Source of the DNA: Jackrogersella multiformis
Lineage: Eukaryota > Ascomycota > Sordariomycetes > Xylariales > Hypoxylaceae
Assembly (NCBI GenBank): GCA_902806575.1
Contig: CADCXD010000018.1
Span: 3,720,001-3,784,000, forward strand
Reading direction: 5' to 3'
DNA length: 64,000 nt
Shown: in pieces, positions 11,415-24,067 of the stretch
Position numbering within the stretch: position 1 is the first letter of the stretch
Layout: every line of letters starts with the position of its first letter
Notes under the pieces: generated by a model
What the model was told of the DNA's origin: nothing
The model's input: the letters and a program-made list of their open reading frames with translations, nothing else
Database searches by the model: none
Translations under genes and position numbers: made by a program

Positions 11415-14270
11415 TCAGGCCCTTGGGTGACCGTAGTAACCTGACATCTCAAGCTTCATCAAAAGCCTATCAATGGTATTCTCCTCCTTTATACTCTCGC
11501 CGCGTCTTTCATCACCAGCCATGACATCGCCTTTAGTCGGTTTCCCCCCAAGGCCTCCTTTCTCAACCAGACCGTGACATACAGTTCTGAAAACGTCTAT
11601 CTTTTTCTTGAACACAGCGTAAAGCTTTTTAGGTGACGAATCCTGGGCTTCGCTCTTCCTATTCCCCAAGGCTTCTAGCTGAGCTACTTTGGAGAAGTTG
11701 AGGATAACCTTGAATATATCCTCAAGAAGCTTCAAAACTGGCTGTTGCCGTTTTCGTAGTAGCAAGGTATGCATAACACGATCCAGCATTCGCTCGTGTT
11801 CTTCGCGTAGCTCGTGTGGGTTCAGCACCTGCACCTCTTGGTCGAACTCGGATTTCGTAAAACTAGCCTCTACACCCTCGAGCCAAGTTTCAAATCGCAT
11901 CCACGGCGTCTCGATACCCGTATCAAAAAAGTACGCGCTAATGCTTGTTACAAATTGTTGGGCTTCGAAGCGAAATCGTAGCGAAGAATTATCGATATGA
12001 TGCCAATTTGACGTTCTTGATAGAGTATCTCGGAAGAGCTGTTCGGTAACGTAGAGCATTCGCATAACTCGAAGTAGCAACTTAAATATCTTGTCATACT
12101 TCACCAATATAATTGGAGTAAATATGGGTGAGAGTGGCGCGGGAGGCTTGTATGAAAGCCGAAGGAAGTCAAGTGCTTCTAGTGAGCCAGGGTCCAAACA
12201 TTTATCGATTTCTTCGGCTGAGAGATCTCGCACGGCAAAGCTGATATCGCCGGGTATATCGTACTTTCCCTCTGCTGGAGAAATTGTTGTAGATGATGGG
12301 GGTAGATAACTTTCCGCGAGAACGCCCATCAAAGCCAGCCGGAGTTCTGAGCTTGCTGGGGGCCAATTGTCCCGTCCACTCAGTCGAAGTCCCATTACAC
12401 CGCCGCTCAGAGCAACACCCGCTTGTCGTTCAGCCGTGTCAAGGTTAGGGTCAAATAGTGCGTGGGAAATACGACTACAAAACACGCCGTTCCCAAGTAA
12501 TTGGAACTGCTTCTGCAGAGAGAGGTGCTCTCGTAGCTGATGTGCACTGAAGAGCAGTTTCATATATTCCCGATTAATGACCCGGGCTTGAGCTGCGACA
12601 AGTGGCCCGAAAGAGTGGTATGGTATCAACGACCAATGGGGCGAGAACTGAGAGATGGCCTCGTCGTCGGGCGGCCCCTCTTCGAACAATTTATGATTTA
12701 AGAGTTTCGATAAGTTATCTTCCTTACTGGCGACAAGAGGTTCATTAAGAGCTGCAATAGATGCAAGCAGTCGCCCTTCAAGCTGGGCTTCTTCATGCCC
12801 AAAAAACTGCAAGGTATAACCCTCATCTGACATCTTCTCAGTCATATCTGGTAGCTGAGATGCTGTATCTGTCTCTTTAGACCAGTGTTGTAAACTTTTG
12901 AGCAGGCGTTTTTCATAATCTTTTACATCTTCCTGACAATGCCCGATATATTTCCAGCTGAAATGCCATTGGAGAGCTGGGGGTTTATTTTGTGCAATGA
13001 GGTCCAACTGGCAGAGCGCGTGTTCTGGATGGTGTGTACGAAGCAGCCGCAGAGTTTTGCCCGTTTCAAACATGACCAGAGCCACTTCTCTAGGGACAAA
13101 GTCTGGCATACGGCCTTCGTCGAGGACGTAGTCAAGCTCATCAGTCTCGACCCCGATGTCATCCGTAATAGCAATATTGTCGACCTTGACAAACCGGTTT
13201 CCGGGATTTGCTTTGGTTATAGGGACACCCTCTTCGGCTTTAACCCCTATCCACTTCTCTGCGAACTGGGTCCATGGTTCCGATACACGTGATAACACAT
13301 CGTGCATGACTTCGCTAAGAAGTGTATGGCTATGCTCTAGAGCTTGAGCTTCCTTGAAGACAAGAGACAGCGTTTGCTCATCAGTCCTCGTTTCCGAAGC
13401 CTTTAGTATTAGGGATCTGAAATATACGAGTATTGATTGAACAGGTCGGATAAGGTATTGAAGCTGTAGGAGAGATCGTACTTGTCTAGCTCTAGCTCCG
13501 AGAATCCTCTGAATGGCTAGCAAAATAGCATCTACGGCTTTCGCAACAGCGACTCTCGCCGCACCTGGATGTGTCTTGTACGTGTCTTGAACATAAGCCG
13601 AGAGAACGCGGGTTGTATTACCACATTCTAGACAGAGCAGCTGAAGACCCCGGAGGACTTCCGAGGAATGACCTGAAATCCTCATATCGTCCAATTCCGG
13701 GGCGAAGCTGGCCTTCTTCTCATCCCAAGTGAAGAAAACGGAACCTCTGCCAAACGCAAGTGCTAGAAGCGCTGTCAAGTAAGGGGTGATCTGAATAACA
13801 TTTTTTGTGTCTTGAATTCTAAGAGGATCCCCAGCTTGATTTAACGTGGCGTCGTATGCTCCTGGCCCAGCTTCGGTGATAAATAATGGTATTGCTTGGG
13901 GAGTATCTGGCAGCAAGAAAGCATCCCATGTCCTATACTCGGCTTCGGACTTTTTTAGGCCATCATTCTGAAGCCATGAGTGGTCAAAGACATCGAAATC
14001 ACTTAGGTTCACGTCATGGAGCGGTTCAGGAATAGGGGTATTTCGGTGAACTGGCTCCTCAGCTGGTACCAGGGAATCTGGCAACCTGAAGAATCCATTG
14101 ATATCTGTATCTGCAGGGTTGACGCCGATGTGGCCTTTGGTCGGTTTGCTGAAAGCTTCCAAATTGAGATGAAAGAATTGATTACTCGACCCTGACGACA
14201 AGGTCAACAATTTTGAAGACTGGTCGAAATCTGGGAAGGCAAATACGTCGCCTGGATCATCCTCTGCCAT
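11415..14270 (-). CDS. Spc97/Spc98-family gamma-tubulin complex component (GCP5/6-like)
   Basis: One uninterrupted frame of 951 residues, with the ATG in good context (AAAATGGC). The Spc97/Spc98 family builds the gamma-tubulin complexes that nucleate microtubules at spindle pole bodies. The N-terminal GRIP1-type region is seen around ITPYLTALLALAFGRG, EVLRGLQLLCLECG and the helical block ending in LQLQYLIRPVQS. The C-terminal GRIP2-type region includes KYDKIFKLLLRVMRML, SLRFRFEAQQFVTSISAYFF and the terminal helices with LRKRQQPVLKLLEDIF. The divergent N-terminus and weak GRIP signatures suggest one of the accessory members (GCP4/5/6 type) rather than the core Spc97 or Spc98; I cannot decide which by eye. 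Confidence 0.82.
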   Translation of the reverse strand: MAEDDPGDVFAFPDFDQSSKLLTLSSGSSNQFFHLNLEAFSKPTKGHIGVNPADTDINGFFRLPDSLVPAEEPVHRNTPIPEPLHDVNLSDFDVFDHSWLQNDGLKKSEAEYRTWDAFLLPDTPQAIPLFITEAGPGAYDATLNQAGDPLRIQDTKNVIQITPYLTALLALAFGRGSVFFTWDEKKASFAPELDDMRISGHSSEVLRGLQLLCLECGNTTRVLSAYVQDTYKTHPGAARVAVAKAVDAILLAIQRILGARARQVRSLLQLQYLIRPVQSILVYFRSLILKASETRTDEQTLSLVFKEAQALEHSHTLLSEVMHDVLSRVSEPWTQFAEKWIGVKAEEGVPITKANPGNRFVKVDNIAITDDIGVETDELDYVLDEGRMPDFVPREVALVMFETGKTLRLLRTHHPEHALCQLDLIAQNKPPALQWHFSWKYIGHCQEDVKDYEKRLLKSLQHWSKETDTASQLPDMTEKMSDEGYTLQFFGHEEAQLEGRLLASIAALNEPLVASKEDNLSKLLNHKLFEEGPPDDEAISQFSPHWSLIPYHSFGPLVAAQARVINREYMKLLFSAHQLREHLSLQKQFQLLGNGVFCSRISHALFDPNLDTAERQAGVALSGGVMGLRLSGRDNWPPASSELRLALMGVLAESYLPPSSTTISPAEGKYDIPGDISFAVRDLSAEEIDKCLDPGSLEALDFLRLSYKPPAPLSPIFTPIILVKYDKIFKLLLRVMRMLYVTEQLFRDTLSRTSNWHHIDNSSLRFRFEAQQFVTSISAYFFDTGIETPWMRFETWLEGVEASFTKSEFDQEVQVLNPHELREEHERMLDRVMHTLLLRKRQQPVLKLLEDIFKVILNFSKVAQLEALGNRKSEAQDSSPKKLYAVFKKKIDVFRTVCHGLVEKGGLGGKPTKGDVMAGDERRGESIKEENTIDRLLMKLEMSGYYGHPRA

Positions 14271-14804
14271 TTTCTTGGCTCGAGAACAAAAAGTATAGAA
14301 GTCATCTGCGCTTCATCTCAGGGTAATTTTAGTGGGTTTAATTACCATGGTGATATTTTGGTGTTGATGTCATCGGGCAATGTGAATAAGATGGAAGAAA
14401 GATGATCGGAACGCGTGCCGTGTCGCGTAGAAAAGCCACTAAATATTAGGTAATTTACAGATCCGTACAAGCCACATCAATTAACTGTCGTCCCTGCCCC
14501 GCGATCTACTAAGCCACAGATCGTCCACTGTTCGCCAACCACCAGATACGGGGCCAGCTGCTAGGTACCTAAATTGTTGAATAGGAAGCTGCAGCTCCAA
14601 AGCTTAAGTTAAGCTCTTTTTAACTTTATTAAGGATTTACTTTAGGTACGAACTGTACCGTCTTTGCATCTTAACAACTTCAACAATTCTGTCTATTTGT
14701 TGAAAAGAGGGTTTTCGTACCCTATTATAAAATATACTATGCATATTAATTAAATAAAAAGAATTGAGAGATTATCTGAATCAACTGCCTTCCAGAGAAT
14801 CAAC
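14271..14804. other. Divergent promoter, gamma-tubulin complex gene / EAF7
   Basis: A 534-bp AT-rich spacer between divergent starts. It contains a GCTAGGTACC partial copy of the intergenic palindrome near 14560-14571. No gene is visible. Confidence 0.5.
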
Positions 14805-15882
14805 ATGCCACCGAAAAGGAAGTCTAAAGCCTTGGCAGAGGTGTCAACGCCAAAAGCATCGTCGACTCCCGCCCGCGACGACGATACTATGGAAGTAGAC
14901 ACCCCCCAAGCCGCGGATACTCCTCGTGCTGCCGATACACCTACAGCTTCTAAGCCTAATCTACCGCCGCCAGCCGAAATCCTCAACAATCTATGGACCG
15001 ACGATCAGGAAGCTTCTTTATTCAAGGCAGTTATTCGCTGGAAACCTTCAGGTATGTCGCATACCATGCCACCTGGAATTTCGAAGGCTGATCTCGGATC
15101 TCTAATCTCTGACATCTTGCAAATACCCAGGTATACATAAGCATTTCCGTATGATCGCTATATCCGAACACCTGCGCAATCATGGGTTCGACCCGGATGT
15201 CGAGACGCACACGCGCATCCCGTGCATCTGGGATAAGTTACGACTCTTCTATAACATGGAAGCTATAGATGAACGCGACAACTCATTCGACTACGTTAAG
15301 GGCGAGGGCGATGGCCAGGACGAGGAGCCCGAGAACAAGTACAACGAATTCGACTTATCCGCCGATGATTTCCACGATCTGATGTGGGCCCGCGCTGCCC
15401 CTGGACCTGGCGAAGAGTCGGCCTCGTCGGATATGGACATCGATGTACCTCCAAAACCTACACAGGCGGTCGTCAGAAAGCGCAAGCGCGGCACCACAAG
15501 GGGTGCCGCGGATGTCACAACCGATACGGCGAGCGTCGCTGGTAGTATCACAACGAAGACGCGAGCTAGCACCGTCGACGACACCGACCAGGAGACTCCG
15601 CTGCCCAGTAGTCCTGCGGCGCGGACCAGAGGTGCGCGAAACCAGAAGCGCGCTGCCGCCGCGAAGGCGAAAGCCGAGAGCGCGGAGCCGGACGTCGAAG
15701 AGGGCGGCGAGGAGGAAGAGGAGGCCGAAGATGACGATAACGACGAGGAGGCCGACGAAGAGGAGAGTGACAAGGAAGAGCCCACTGCTGCTCCGGCTAC
15801 AAGATCCGGAAGAGGAGGCGCCGCGAGAGGGAGAGGTGCGCGTGGGCGAGGGCGAGGAAAGGCTGGTCGGAAGAAGGGTTGA
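14805..15882 (+). CDS. EAF7: NuA4 histone acetyltransferase subunit Eaf7
   Basis: Two exons, 14805-15051 and 15131-15882, encode 332 residues. Eaf7 (CT20 family, related to animal MRGBP) is a subunit of the NuA4 acetyltransferase and of the smaller TINTIN module. The conserved CT20 domain spans the splice junction: W-T-D-D-Q-E-ASLFKAVIRWKPSG, then HKHFRMIAISEHLRNHG, HTRIPCIWDKLRLFYNM and EAIDERDNSFDY. The C-terminal half is disordered, with basic KRKRG, a long Glu/Asp run and a final RG-rich stretch (SGRGGAARGRGARGRGRG), likely nucleic-acid or chromatin contacting. The intron uses GTATGT..CAG and joins Gly codon G|GT. Confidence 0.93.
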
Positions 15883-17039
15883 GCCAATCCGTTACACTTT
15901 TTACGACAGTAATGTAACGTGTCGATGCCGGGCTTCACGAGCGTATCACCGAAACAGAAGTCTCATAGCGAGGGGGTATTTGCGAGGTCCCTCGTCCGCA
16001 ACCGAGCCAGCAGAGACTTGGTAATGTGGTCCTTAATCATCCTAAATTAAGCTTCACGCCCAACCCAATTTCAAGAGCGAGGTAAAGTCATGTTGATCCA
16101 GCCAACCCAACTCATCGCTGATAAGCAGCTTAGAGGTGACTTCCCAGGTTCACAAGGGGGTTTCACGAAGTTGGATATAAAAGGGGGTGATGTTGTAAGC
16201 ACATCTACTCTGGAGAAGAATTATATTAGGACCACGAGACTTCTTGAAAGTACTTGTTGTGCCTTGTAGCCTTCCAATATAAATCCTAGACTTATGTCCA
16301 CGCCCGGAACCAATGCTATAAATGAATCAATGAATGTGCGATTCTCGGTATGACCATGAATTGGTATTATTTCTAGGACTACGTATTCAAACAGTTGTCC
16401 TCGCCTCCAGGACAAATGACCCCTGGCGGAGAAAAGACTTGCACCATGACATCTCACAGCAAAAGAGTACCTGCGATACATTACAACCCTTCGAATTATA
16501 CAAACCACAAATAGAATTAATAGCTGAAAAATATATACTTGGATTAACGCTCAACATTAGATGTAGTTAGATGTAACGATTGATCGATCTATCGATCACT
16601 ATAAACGTGTGTCATCTCGTCGTCCCGCTTCACTGCTTGCCCCCCCTTCTTTCTCTCGTCTTTTCTTCCTCATTCATACGTTTACGTTTAATCATCCATA
16701 CCCATACCCGCAACCGCATCCATATCCAAAATGATACGTATAAACACTTCTGCCTCCCTAGCAGCAGATATATATACGGGGAAATACACTTTGTCTCCTT
16801 ATCCCTCCCACCTTGTCCCGGCCCAGCCTATGTATCCCGTCAAAAACGCAAACGCAAACGCAAAACCCGAAACCCGATGAGAAAAAAAAACGCCATGGTA
16901 TCTATAGCTACCGAGTACCCAGTCAAGCAACCTGCCCAGAGTAGGTAAATAGCTCACTCAAAAATCGCAGAAACCCCCCGCCCTGTCCCGTTTTATCCTT
17001 TTACTCCTCGTTTTCGTTGTCGTCGAGCCCATCATATCA
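15883..17039. other. Intergenic between convergent EAF7 and kelch gene
   Basis: About 1.16 kb. A TATAAAAG sequence at 16176 on the plus strand precedes no convincing coding frame. Otherwise there are 3' regions, including an AACGCA hexamer run near 16846-16863. No gene is supported. Confidence 0.5.
16176..16182 (+). promoter_or_regulatory. Orphan TATA-like box
   Basis: TATAAAA followed by a purine run and CATCTACTC, resembling other promoters in the window, but with no plausible downstream protein-coding frame. It may be chance or the start of a non-coding transcript. Confidence 0.25.
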
Positions 17040-19802
17040 TCACCTGCCCTGCGCACCAGCACCAGCACCCGCATCCCTAGGCCCCAGATCGTCCTCGCTC
17101 TCCACGAATATGCTGCGCCGATTCAGGCCGCCGACGCCGCTCGCGCTGTCCGCGCCTGCGACCGGCCCGCCGTACGGGTGCTGGTGCACGCTCACGTAGT
17201 CGGGGGCCTCGTGCGCGGCCCCGACCGTCGGCGGGCTGACGGCCGTCGCGTCGGAGTTGACGGTGGCGTCGCTGACCTCGCGCCGGTGGCCGAGGTCGCC
17301 GTCGCTCAGGCCGCTGACGCCGCTCATGACCGTGTTGCGCCTCAGCGCGGTTATCGGATTCGAGTTCGAGTTCGAGTTCGAGCTCGAAGGGTTGGGGGCC
17401 GAGGTGATGCTGGCGATGGAGCTGAAGTGCGCGGCGTCGGTGTTGCCGAGGGGCGGGGAGTCGGGCCGGCTGGTGTAGCTCGGGGGCGGGGGCAGCGAGC
17501 TGATGCTCGACGCGTGGTTGTGGGACACGGCCGCGCCGCCGCCGCCGAAGATGGAGTGGCTGGTGGGCGAGGAGGCCGAGTGCGGCGTGTGCGGCTGCGA
17601 GGCGAAGGGCGAGTGCTTCATGTCGGCCATGTGCGTCGGGCCGGGGGAGCCTACTAGTTCGACGCGGGGCGAGGTGTCTGCGAGTGGTTAGTTAGTTAGC
17701 AGAGGGATCCAAGACCGAGCGTGGCGGCGACTTACCCCAAAGCTCTACCAGAGACGTAGCCTGCATCTCGGAGGGCGCGGCGACCATTCTCATCTCCGGG
17801 TGGCCGGGCGAGATGCCGCGGCTCTCCATTTCGTCGAACTGGGTGTGGGTGTCGTCGGTGGTGAACGTCGGCGCCTTGTTGCTCGGCAGGTCGCGTATCC
17901 AGGACGTGACGCGGTTGCCGTTTTCGTCCGTGGACGGCTCGCTCCCGGAGCTCTTCTTCAGGAGCTTGCGTCTCCTGTACAGGATGATGCCGACGACGAC
18001 GGCGGTGACGAAGATGAGGCCGAGAATCACGCCCAGCACGGCCCCGAGCCACGAGGGCGTGCCCCCTCCGCCGCCCTCGTATTCGCCTCGGGTGCCGTTG
18101 CCCGGGCCCATGGAGCTGTAAGGGTAATATGTTGTCAACTTTGATGTGCTGTACGGGGTAGCGAAGACGCTACCGAGCGCGGATGTAGCCCAGCCCTGGG
18201 CTGGGGCCGTCATAGTTGCACCGCCGGAGTAGTCACCTCCTATCATCATGTGGATCATCTGTGGGACCCCGTATGAATTCCAGCTTTTCGGGTCGTACCC
18301 ATCCATCCATTGGGCGGACGTGAGATTGTAAGCCTCGAAGATTCCTGGCGGATCGCCGCCGAGACATTGAAAGACGTTCCCCGGGTAAGAGGTGCGACCC
18401 CCGATGGTTATCATCTGGTCCGGATATGGCATCACACACTGATGACCAGCTCGACCGTGTGCCGGATCGCCGGAGGAGACCTTCATCCACATGAACGACG
18501 GGAGCGAAAGGATCCATACGTCATCGTTGAAGTCCGTAGTCTGATTGAGGCCACCATAGCCTCCATAATGGTATATATTGAAGCTTGAACGATCCTGCGC
18601 AGTAGCAACTATCGCACATCCCATAGTGAGTTGAGGGGGTGGACCTTGGGTTTCTTGACGATACCATCTGTCATTAGCAACGTCATACACATCAATAAAC
18701 TCCATGAAACCCGGGCTATCTTTTTGCTACAATTCATTTAGTAAACATTTCGAGACTCGAACTGGGTAAACTTACACTCTGCGCCCTATTTCCGGATTGC
18801 CTACCCGCGTTGTTATACTCGGGATAAGTGACACCGCCTATTACCACTAGAATGCCCTGTTCGCCAACGGGAACCCAGACCATAGACGGGTTCGCACGAC
18901 TCTCGGTTCCGGGTGGGAGGGTTACATTTTTCCAGGCTTCTTTCTGCTGGAAAGTCGTGTCCAGTGTGATAAAAGTGTCGGAGACGTCTGACGGGTCAAA
19001 GGTTGAGTTGTAAAACTCGTAAATGGGCCCCCAAGATTCCGAGCGATATCCACCAAAATACCATGACCTATTCTCAGACGGCGCGTTGGCGGTGCCTCCG
19101 AATGTGACATACCGAGTCATGTCGTCGGGAAGTTTCTCATTCAGGAAGCCTACATGAAAAGCAGCATCACTGTTTCCGTATTGCGACGCCATATACCCGA
19201 GCACCGTGTCGGCATCCGGCGCAGCGTAGTCACTGGTCTGGATCAATTGACCTCCATATAAATAGAATTCGTCATTGTTAGCAAGCAGTGCCCCGCCATG
19301 GTAGTTGGGAGCGAAGTTATTTGCGGCGCCACCATTAGGGGCTTTCGATATCTGGCCAAGTATGGTGCTGAAGTTTGTAGTTTTGTTGAAGGGGACACTG
19401 AAGTTGTAAGTCCAAATATAGCCATAAGGGTTATCTATGACGAAGATTTAGTGAACGTATCACAGGTTAAATTGTGCTAACAGCTACACGGCTTACCGTC
19501 TTTTGGAAGATTCCTCAACGATCCATCAGCCATACCCGCGGTGAATAGTTGATCGCCGCCATCCAAATAGACCATATCTTTGAGCGTAGCAACTACCCAT
19601 ACGTCAGTATTATATGTAATACCGAGCCACGATGACAGTGTATCTATCATAAGGCCTTACCTCGAAGCTCGTTCCACGAGCACATAGTTGAATTAACCTG
19701 GTTTTCTATCCATCCGCCCCATCCGCCGCCCGCCTGGGCACGGACAGGTGAGGACAGCAATCTAGCGGCAAATGCCAGCCATGCTATTCTACGACGATAC
19801 AT
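17040..19802 (-). CDS. Secreted-type kelch-repeat single-pass membrane protein
   Basis: Five exons, 19802-19661, 19592-19497, 19434-18776, 18726-17736 and 17677-17040, encode 841 residues. An N-terminal signal peptide (about residues 1-23) is followed by a lumenal or extracellular beta-propeller with kelch-type blades: YHGGALLANNDEFYLYGG, ILVVIGGVTY, FNIYHYGGYGG and MITIGGRTSY, many N-glycosylation sites and a few Cys. One transmembrane helix spans about 525-549 (WLGAVLGVILGLIFVTAVVV), then a basic stop-transfer RRRK and a cytosolic tail rich in Ser, Pro and Asn. The tail includes an SNSNSNSN run encoded by GAGTTC repeats (17359-17390). Orthologues are widespread in filamentous fungi; their function is poorly defined, with a surface or sensor role as inference. 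The last intron lies in the tail. Confidence 0.88.
17359..17390. repeat. GAGTTC hexamer repeat in the kelch gene
   Basis: Tandem hexamers on the plus strand, encoding alternating Ser and Asn in the cytosolic tail on the minus strand. Likely length-variable between strains. Confidence 0.7.
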
Positions 19803-21240
19803 GGTGCGTTTCGTTGCTCGTTTGACGGCTATGAGAAATACGGCTATAGAATTAGTTGAGAAGGGATGTGTAGGATAGATGAGCGAGGCTCAATTCATGA
19901 CAAGGGTTGTATTCACAGAATCGACCCGTCGGAGCGGCTCGAAGCAAAGTTACAACAAAGATACCCTCGGTGTTATCTGGAACCTAGCATCAATGACGGC
20001 TCTTCTTTTCATTTGTCAGGAAACTCACGCCAAGGAACTCGTCGAGCAGAATATTGGAACCCAAGAACAAGACGAATCTGTCAAATCAAAGGGGAGGGTT
20101 CTTTGTTCAGGGCGGCCGGTAAAGGAGGTTTACATGGCAAAACCGAATGCAAGAACATAAATGGTAGCAACGATAAGCCTGGACAAAAAGATCACTCGAA
20201 GCCTCTGAGCATCGAGGCAGCTGGTCCAAGTCTTTCCAGTCAAGTGATAGCAGAAACGATCTGCGAGGGGTTCTATCAATGCAACGTTTAGAGGGCTAAT
20301 CGTTACCATCAATTCAGATGGTCAAGTAGAAAAGACAAAGAAGCAAACTTTTGCCTCCTCCTCTTTTAGATCGAGTCTCGGATGAGATGTCCCACACCTG
20401 TACGGCCGCTATGGAGGGTGTACCAGCATCTTAGTCTGGCTAGACTCCTAATGTAGGTCAGCTCACACCCGGGCTGATGGTGAGCCTCATCGGATTTCTG
20501 CCGGGTATCGCTCATTAGTGCAGTACTATAGTATACACTAGTATACAGGAAGGTATACAGTACTAGGTATATGATTCAGTATTGGCCGGGCTGTCACGCA
20601 CCACGTTATAGAGCTATGCTGCTATATCCAACGACGAGGAAGAGCCAGTAGTAGCATGCGGTAACAACCTTAGTAGAGATGGAGCTGAGAACTCGAATAA
20701 TCTTGGAAATCAGCCAAGAATCTGTAGGTAGAAAACCCGTAAAACGTCGGGTGGCCCTAAGATTGGACAAAGCAGCTAAGGCAGGTTCCAATAGAGGCAC
20801 AAAGACATAGATTAAGACACGCACGTAAGAATTTTCCTTGTATGATACCATCTTCCCATTGGGATGTCAACAGCGTGAGATTCCTTTTATCTCGTCCTCA
20901 TTGGAGGAGTCGTACCCTTGCTGCAGATAAACTGGTGGTGGGTAGGACTGTGTTAGTGCAAGCCTTCGATATTGTGAGTTGTCGATACGACTCAAATATT
21001 AGTCAATATAAGCCAAAATCGGAAGCCATCTAACCAGCGGGGAATGGGGAATGCGAAGAATTGGAACCCTCGCCGGTTCATATAACGGGCAATCTAGCCA
21101 TCTTGCCATCTAGCCATCTAGTCAATTTCACGACGAGTATTTAGCACTTGCGGAATCATTGTGCCAAGTTAAAACCTACCGCCTTTATAGCCATGTAGCC
21201 AGCCGAAGAAAAGGTGACGTTATGGACGACCCGGTTCATT

Positions 21241-21294
21241 GTTGAACTACCTACCAAGGTTGAACTGCCTACCAAGGTTGAATTACCTATCTAG
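21241..21294. repeat. Three 18-bp tandem units
   Basis: Three consecutive copies of GTTGAACTACCTACCAAG with a few changes, the last grading into a CTAGTAGGTAG palindromic motif. Confidence 0.8.
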
Positions 21295-24060
21295 TAGGTA
21301 GAGGTAACCTTGAGGTATAGCACCTAGGTAATCAATCAGTCGTCTCACTCTCGTACGAAAGAGTTTCTCGATAATGGTGTATCATCCCCGGGCCATGGGT
21401 GCTTTCTCCAACTTTGGTAAAGATCCCGCTTTGCCCGACCATGGCTTGGTGGAGATGGATGAGGTCCGAGGAAGAAACCTGAAGTGGAGAGAGGAATTTT
21501 GGAAGTTTTCTAAGTTACAGTTCCGTACCTAGGTATTCCATATGTACCTAGGTAGGTACATAGTATGGATACTACGTAAGCACCTCATGTGATACCTAGC
21601 CTTAATGAGTTAGCGTTGCTTACGGGGTAGACCGTAGCCCTTCTTTAGCCCTCTGCACGTCTATTTTTACTTCGTATGTCTTCATTATTGAGGATCAGCT
21701 CCGCCAATTTGAACTTTTTATTCGGCCTATTCGACTTTTCTAACCTTCGACTAACTTACGAGGGTTCCAAGGTTATTTATGATTACAACTTGCCTGGGTA
21801 ATCAAGGAAATCTTGCATTAATTTATTTACAGATACAACTAATTATGTACCTAGATATGTAGGAGGTAAGCCCTATCAAAAGTCCCTCAGCCTTATTTCC
21901 TCGGCGTCTTATCGGGACGAACATGAACGTCCATATGGCTGTTTCCTTGGCAGCTACTTGGACCTGGTAGGTACGCTGAAGATTCCTACATAGTGCCTAG
22001 TGCCTACCCCGCTTACCTACCCCTACCTGTCTTTACGTAGTACTAAAAGTTGAGCACCTTAAACTTTCTCTATGACTTTAATGTTTCTACTTGTCTTTAA
22101 AAAAAAACATCCACCTAGGTACTTGGTAGGTGATGCTAAGTGATCACTGTTTACTGAACTTTCATTAAGAATATTCTTGTCCAACTAATACTATTCAATA
22201 TACAGTTGACCTCCAGGGCTGTTATCATTATGCTACCATTTGTTACCGCACATTACTACTACTAACAAGATGATGTCGACTTCTCAAGCTTACCTACCTA
22301 GGTACCTACTAAGGTAGCCCTGGAGGTTGTTTACTTCAAAGCACCTACGCTTGTATTGGAGAAACAATGTCTCTCGTCAAAATTGTGTTTGCCTTTCGGA
22401 TAAGAGCCCTCATTTAAGAGGAAGAAGCTCATTTAAGAGCAAGGAAGAAGATGCGAGTATTTCTACCTCCCGGCGACTAGATCATGAGTTGTCATGAGTT
22501 GTCGATGCCGCCGATTTGTGTAACGCGTGGCACAACTATCGAATTTCGAATTTCTTAATCCGTACTTAAAGACGATATCCATGACGATATCGCTTCCTCA
22601 TTGGCTAGATTGACGTCGACTTTCTTTCCGTCCTGCGAGTGCCCCTCTTCGTAAACCTCTATTAGGGGTCAGCAAGTGGCGATCCTACCTAAGACTGCTT
22701 AAGAGACAACGAACGATGGTACTATCTATCTGCACTTCTGCACCGCCCCCTGCGAATTCTTCGTTCTTCGCTGGCTACAGAAGACGTGACCCAGATGCGG
22801 TCCAGAAACAGTGAGCTCTGACTTTGCCCACTCATCTTTCATCGACCCTAGCTATGCCGTCCCGGGAGACCCGCCGAGCACACGCTCTTTCGGGCTTGGC
22901 TATAGCTCTACATACCTAGTACTGGGAGCATGCAAAGACTGTTGTATGTATAGTGTACGCATGCACGATGGTATACACGACATACCCCGCTGTCGTATAC
23001 GGACTCATATCTCGACCAATCTCTAAGCTCATCGTCCTCTCACATCCGATCCCACCAGTCAAATGTCTTGTGCGGCTACCTTTGTTGGTTGCCGAAGAGC
23101 CTCGTCGCTCAGATGTCTTGCCAACCTGCATACCTACTCATCTTACTGACTCGCTGACGGGGACTTGTTTTTATTTTCTACCTAATCCTACCTGGGTAGC
23201 ATCTCGGCTTCGCCTGCAGCGGTCCTGGTCAAGTGCTTACCTAGGTACTTTTTATGTGCTCATCTGATATTTCATATTTTGCCCGAGCTGGCATTTTACA
23301 TCCCATCCCATGTAACATTGTAGTTTCCATATGTCCCTTTTTTGCTTTGCTTCCTTTGCTGTATATACGAACTTCACATTCCATCCTGTCTACCGTCGTC
23401 GGGTAGGCTCGAAGGCTGCGCTCCTTTAATAATCACAATGGGTTCCGGACTTTCTCTACTCACCGTGGATGTAGGTAGATGAAGGACGTTAGGATGGCGG
23501 GTCTGAGCCGTGGTACAAACGTCCATGTAGTCAGTCACCCTCCACCATGCATCCTCTTCCGGGGATGCTATAGGCGGGCTGACGGATTCCTTCTTCGCAG
23601 GGATTCATGGTTGTACATGGCGCATTGGAGACCTGACTAGATTCAGGGCCAGATGTATCGTATACTTCCCGATCTACAACCATGCTTGGTACCTGTCGGT
23701 CCCAATCGCTAGTGTTGACATCTCTGCATCTGCCCACTCTCGTTCTCAGCCTTATTCATGGCGCTGTCCCTCTTTCCAAGCTACCTGCTAACTTTCTTTT
23801 TCATGGAACCACGTTTCCTTCAGCTCTCGTTACTTGTTGTAGGTGGTCGCAACTAGTCTCCCGGACGGAAAATTACAACGCGACTTGATATTCAGCTAGG
23901 AAGGGCTTCCTAGCCACTTGCTACCGGGCTGACGACTGCTCATTAAAGTCGCGCTGTGAGGAAATCCTTCGGTATACCTAGCTTGTCAGGTATCTTGTTT
24001 ATCATCTCACGAGATTGCCGTCCCATTGGGCTAGCTATTCGGAGTTTCTAGCTGAAGGAA

Positions 24061-24067
24061 TATAAAA
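24061..24067 (+). promoter_or_regulatory. TATA box of the wall-protein gene
   Basis: TATAAAA about 250 bp upstream of the ATG at 24315, with a C/T-rich leader downstream. Confidence 0.5.

Noticed and set aside
19866..20291. 141-codon frame upstream of the kelch gene
   Set aside because: Overlaps another open frame, has no domain, and sits in the kelch promoter.
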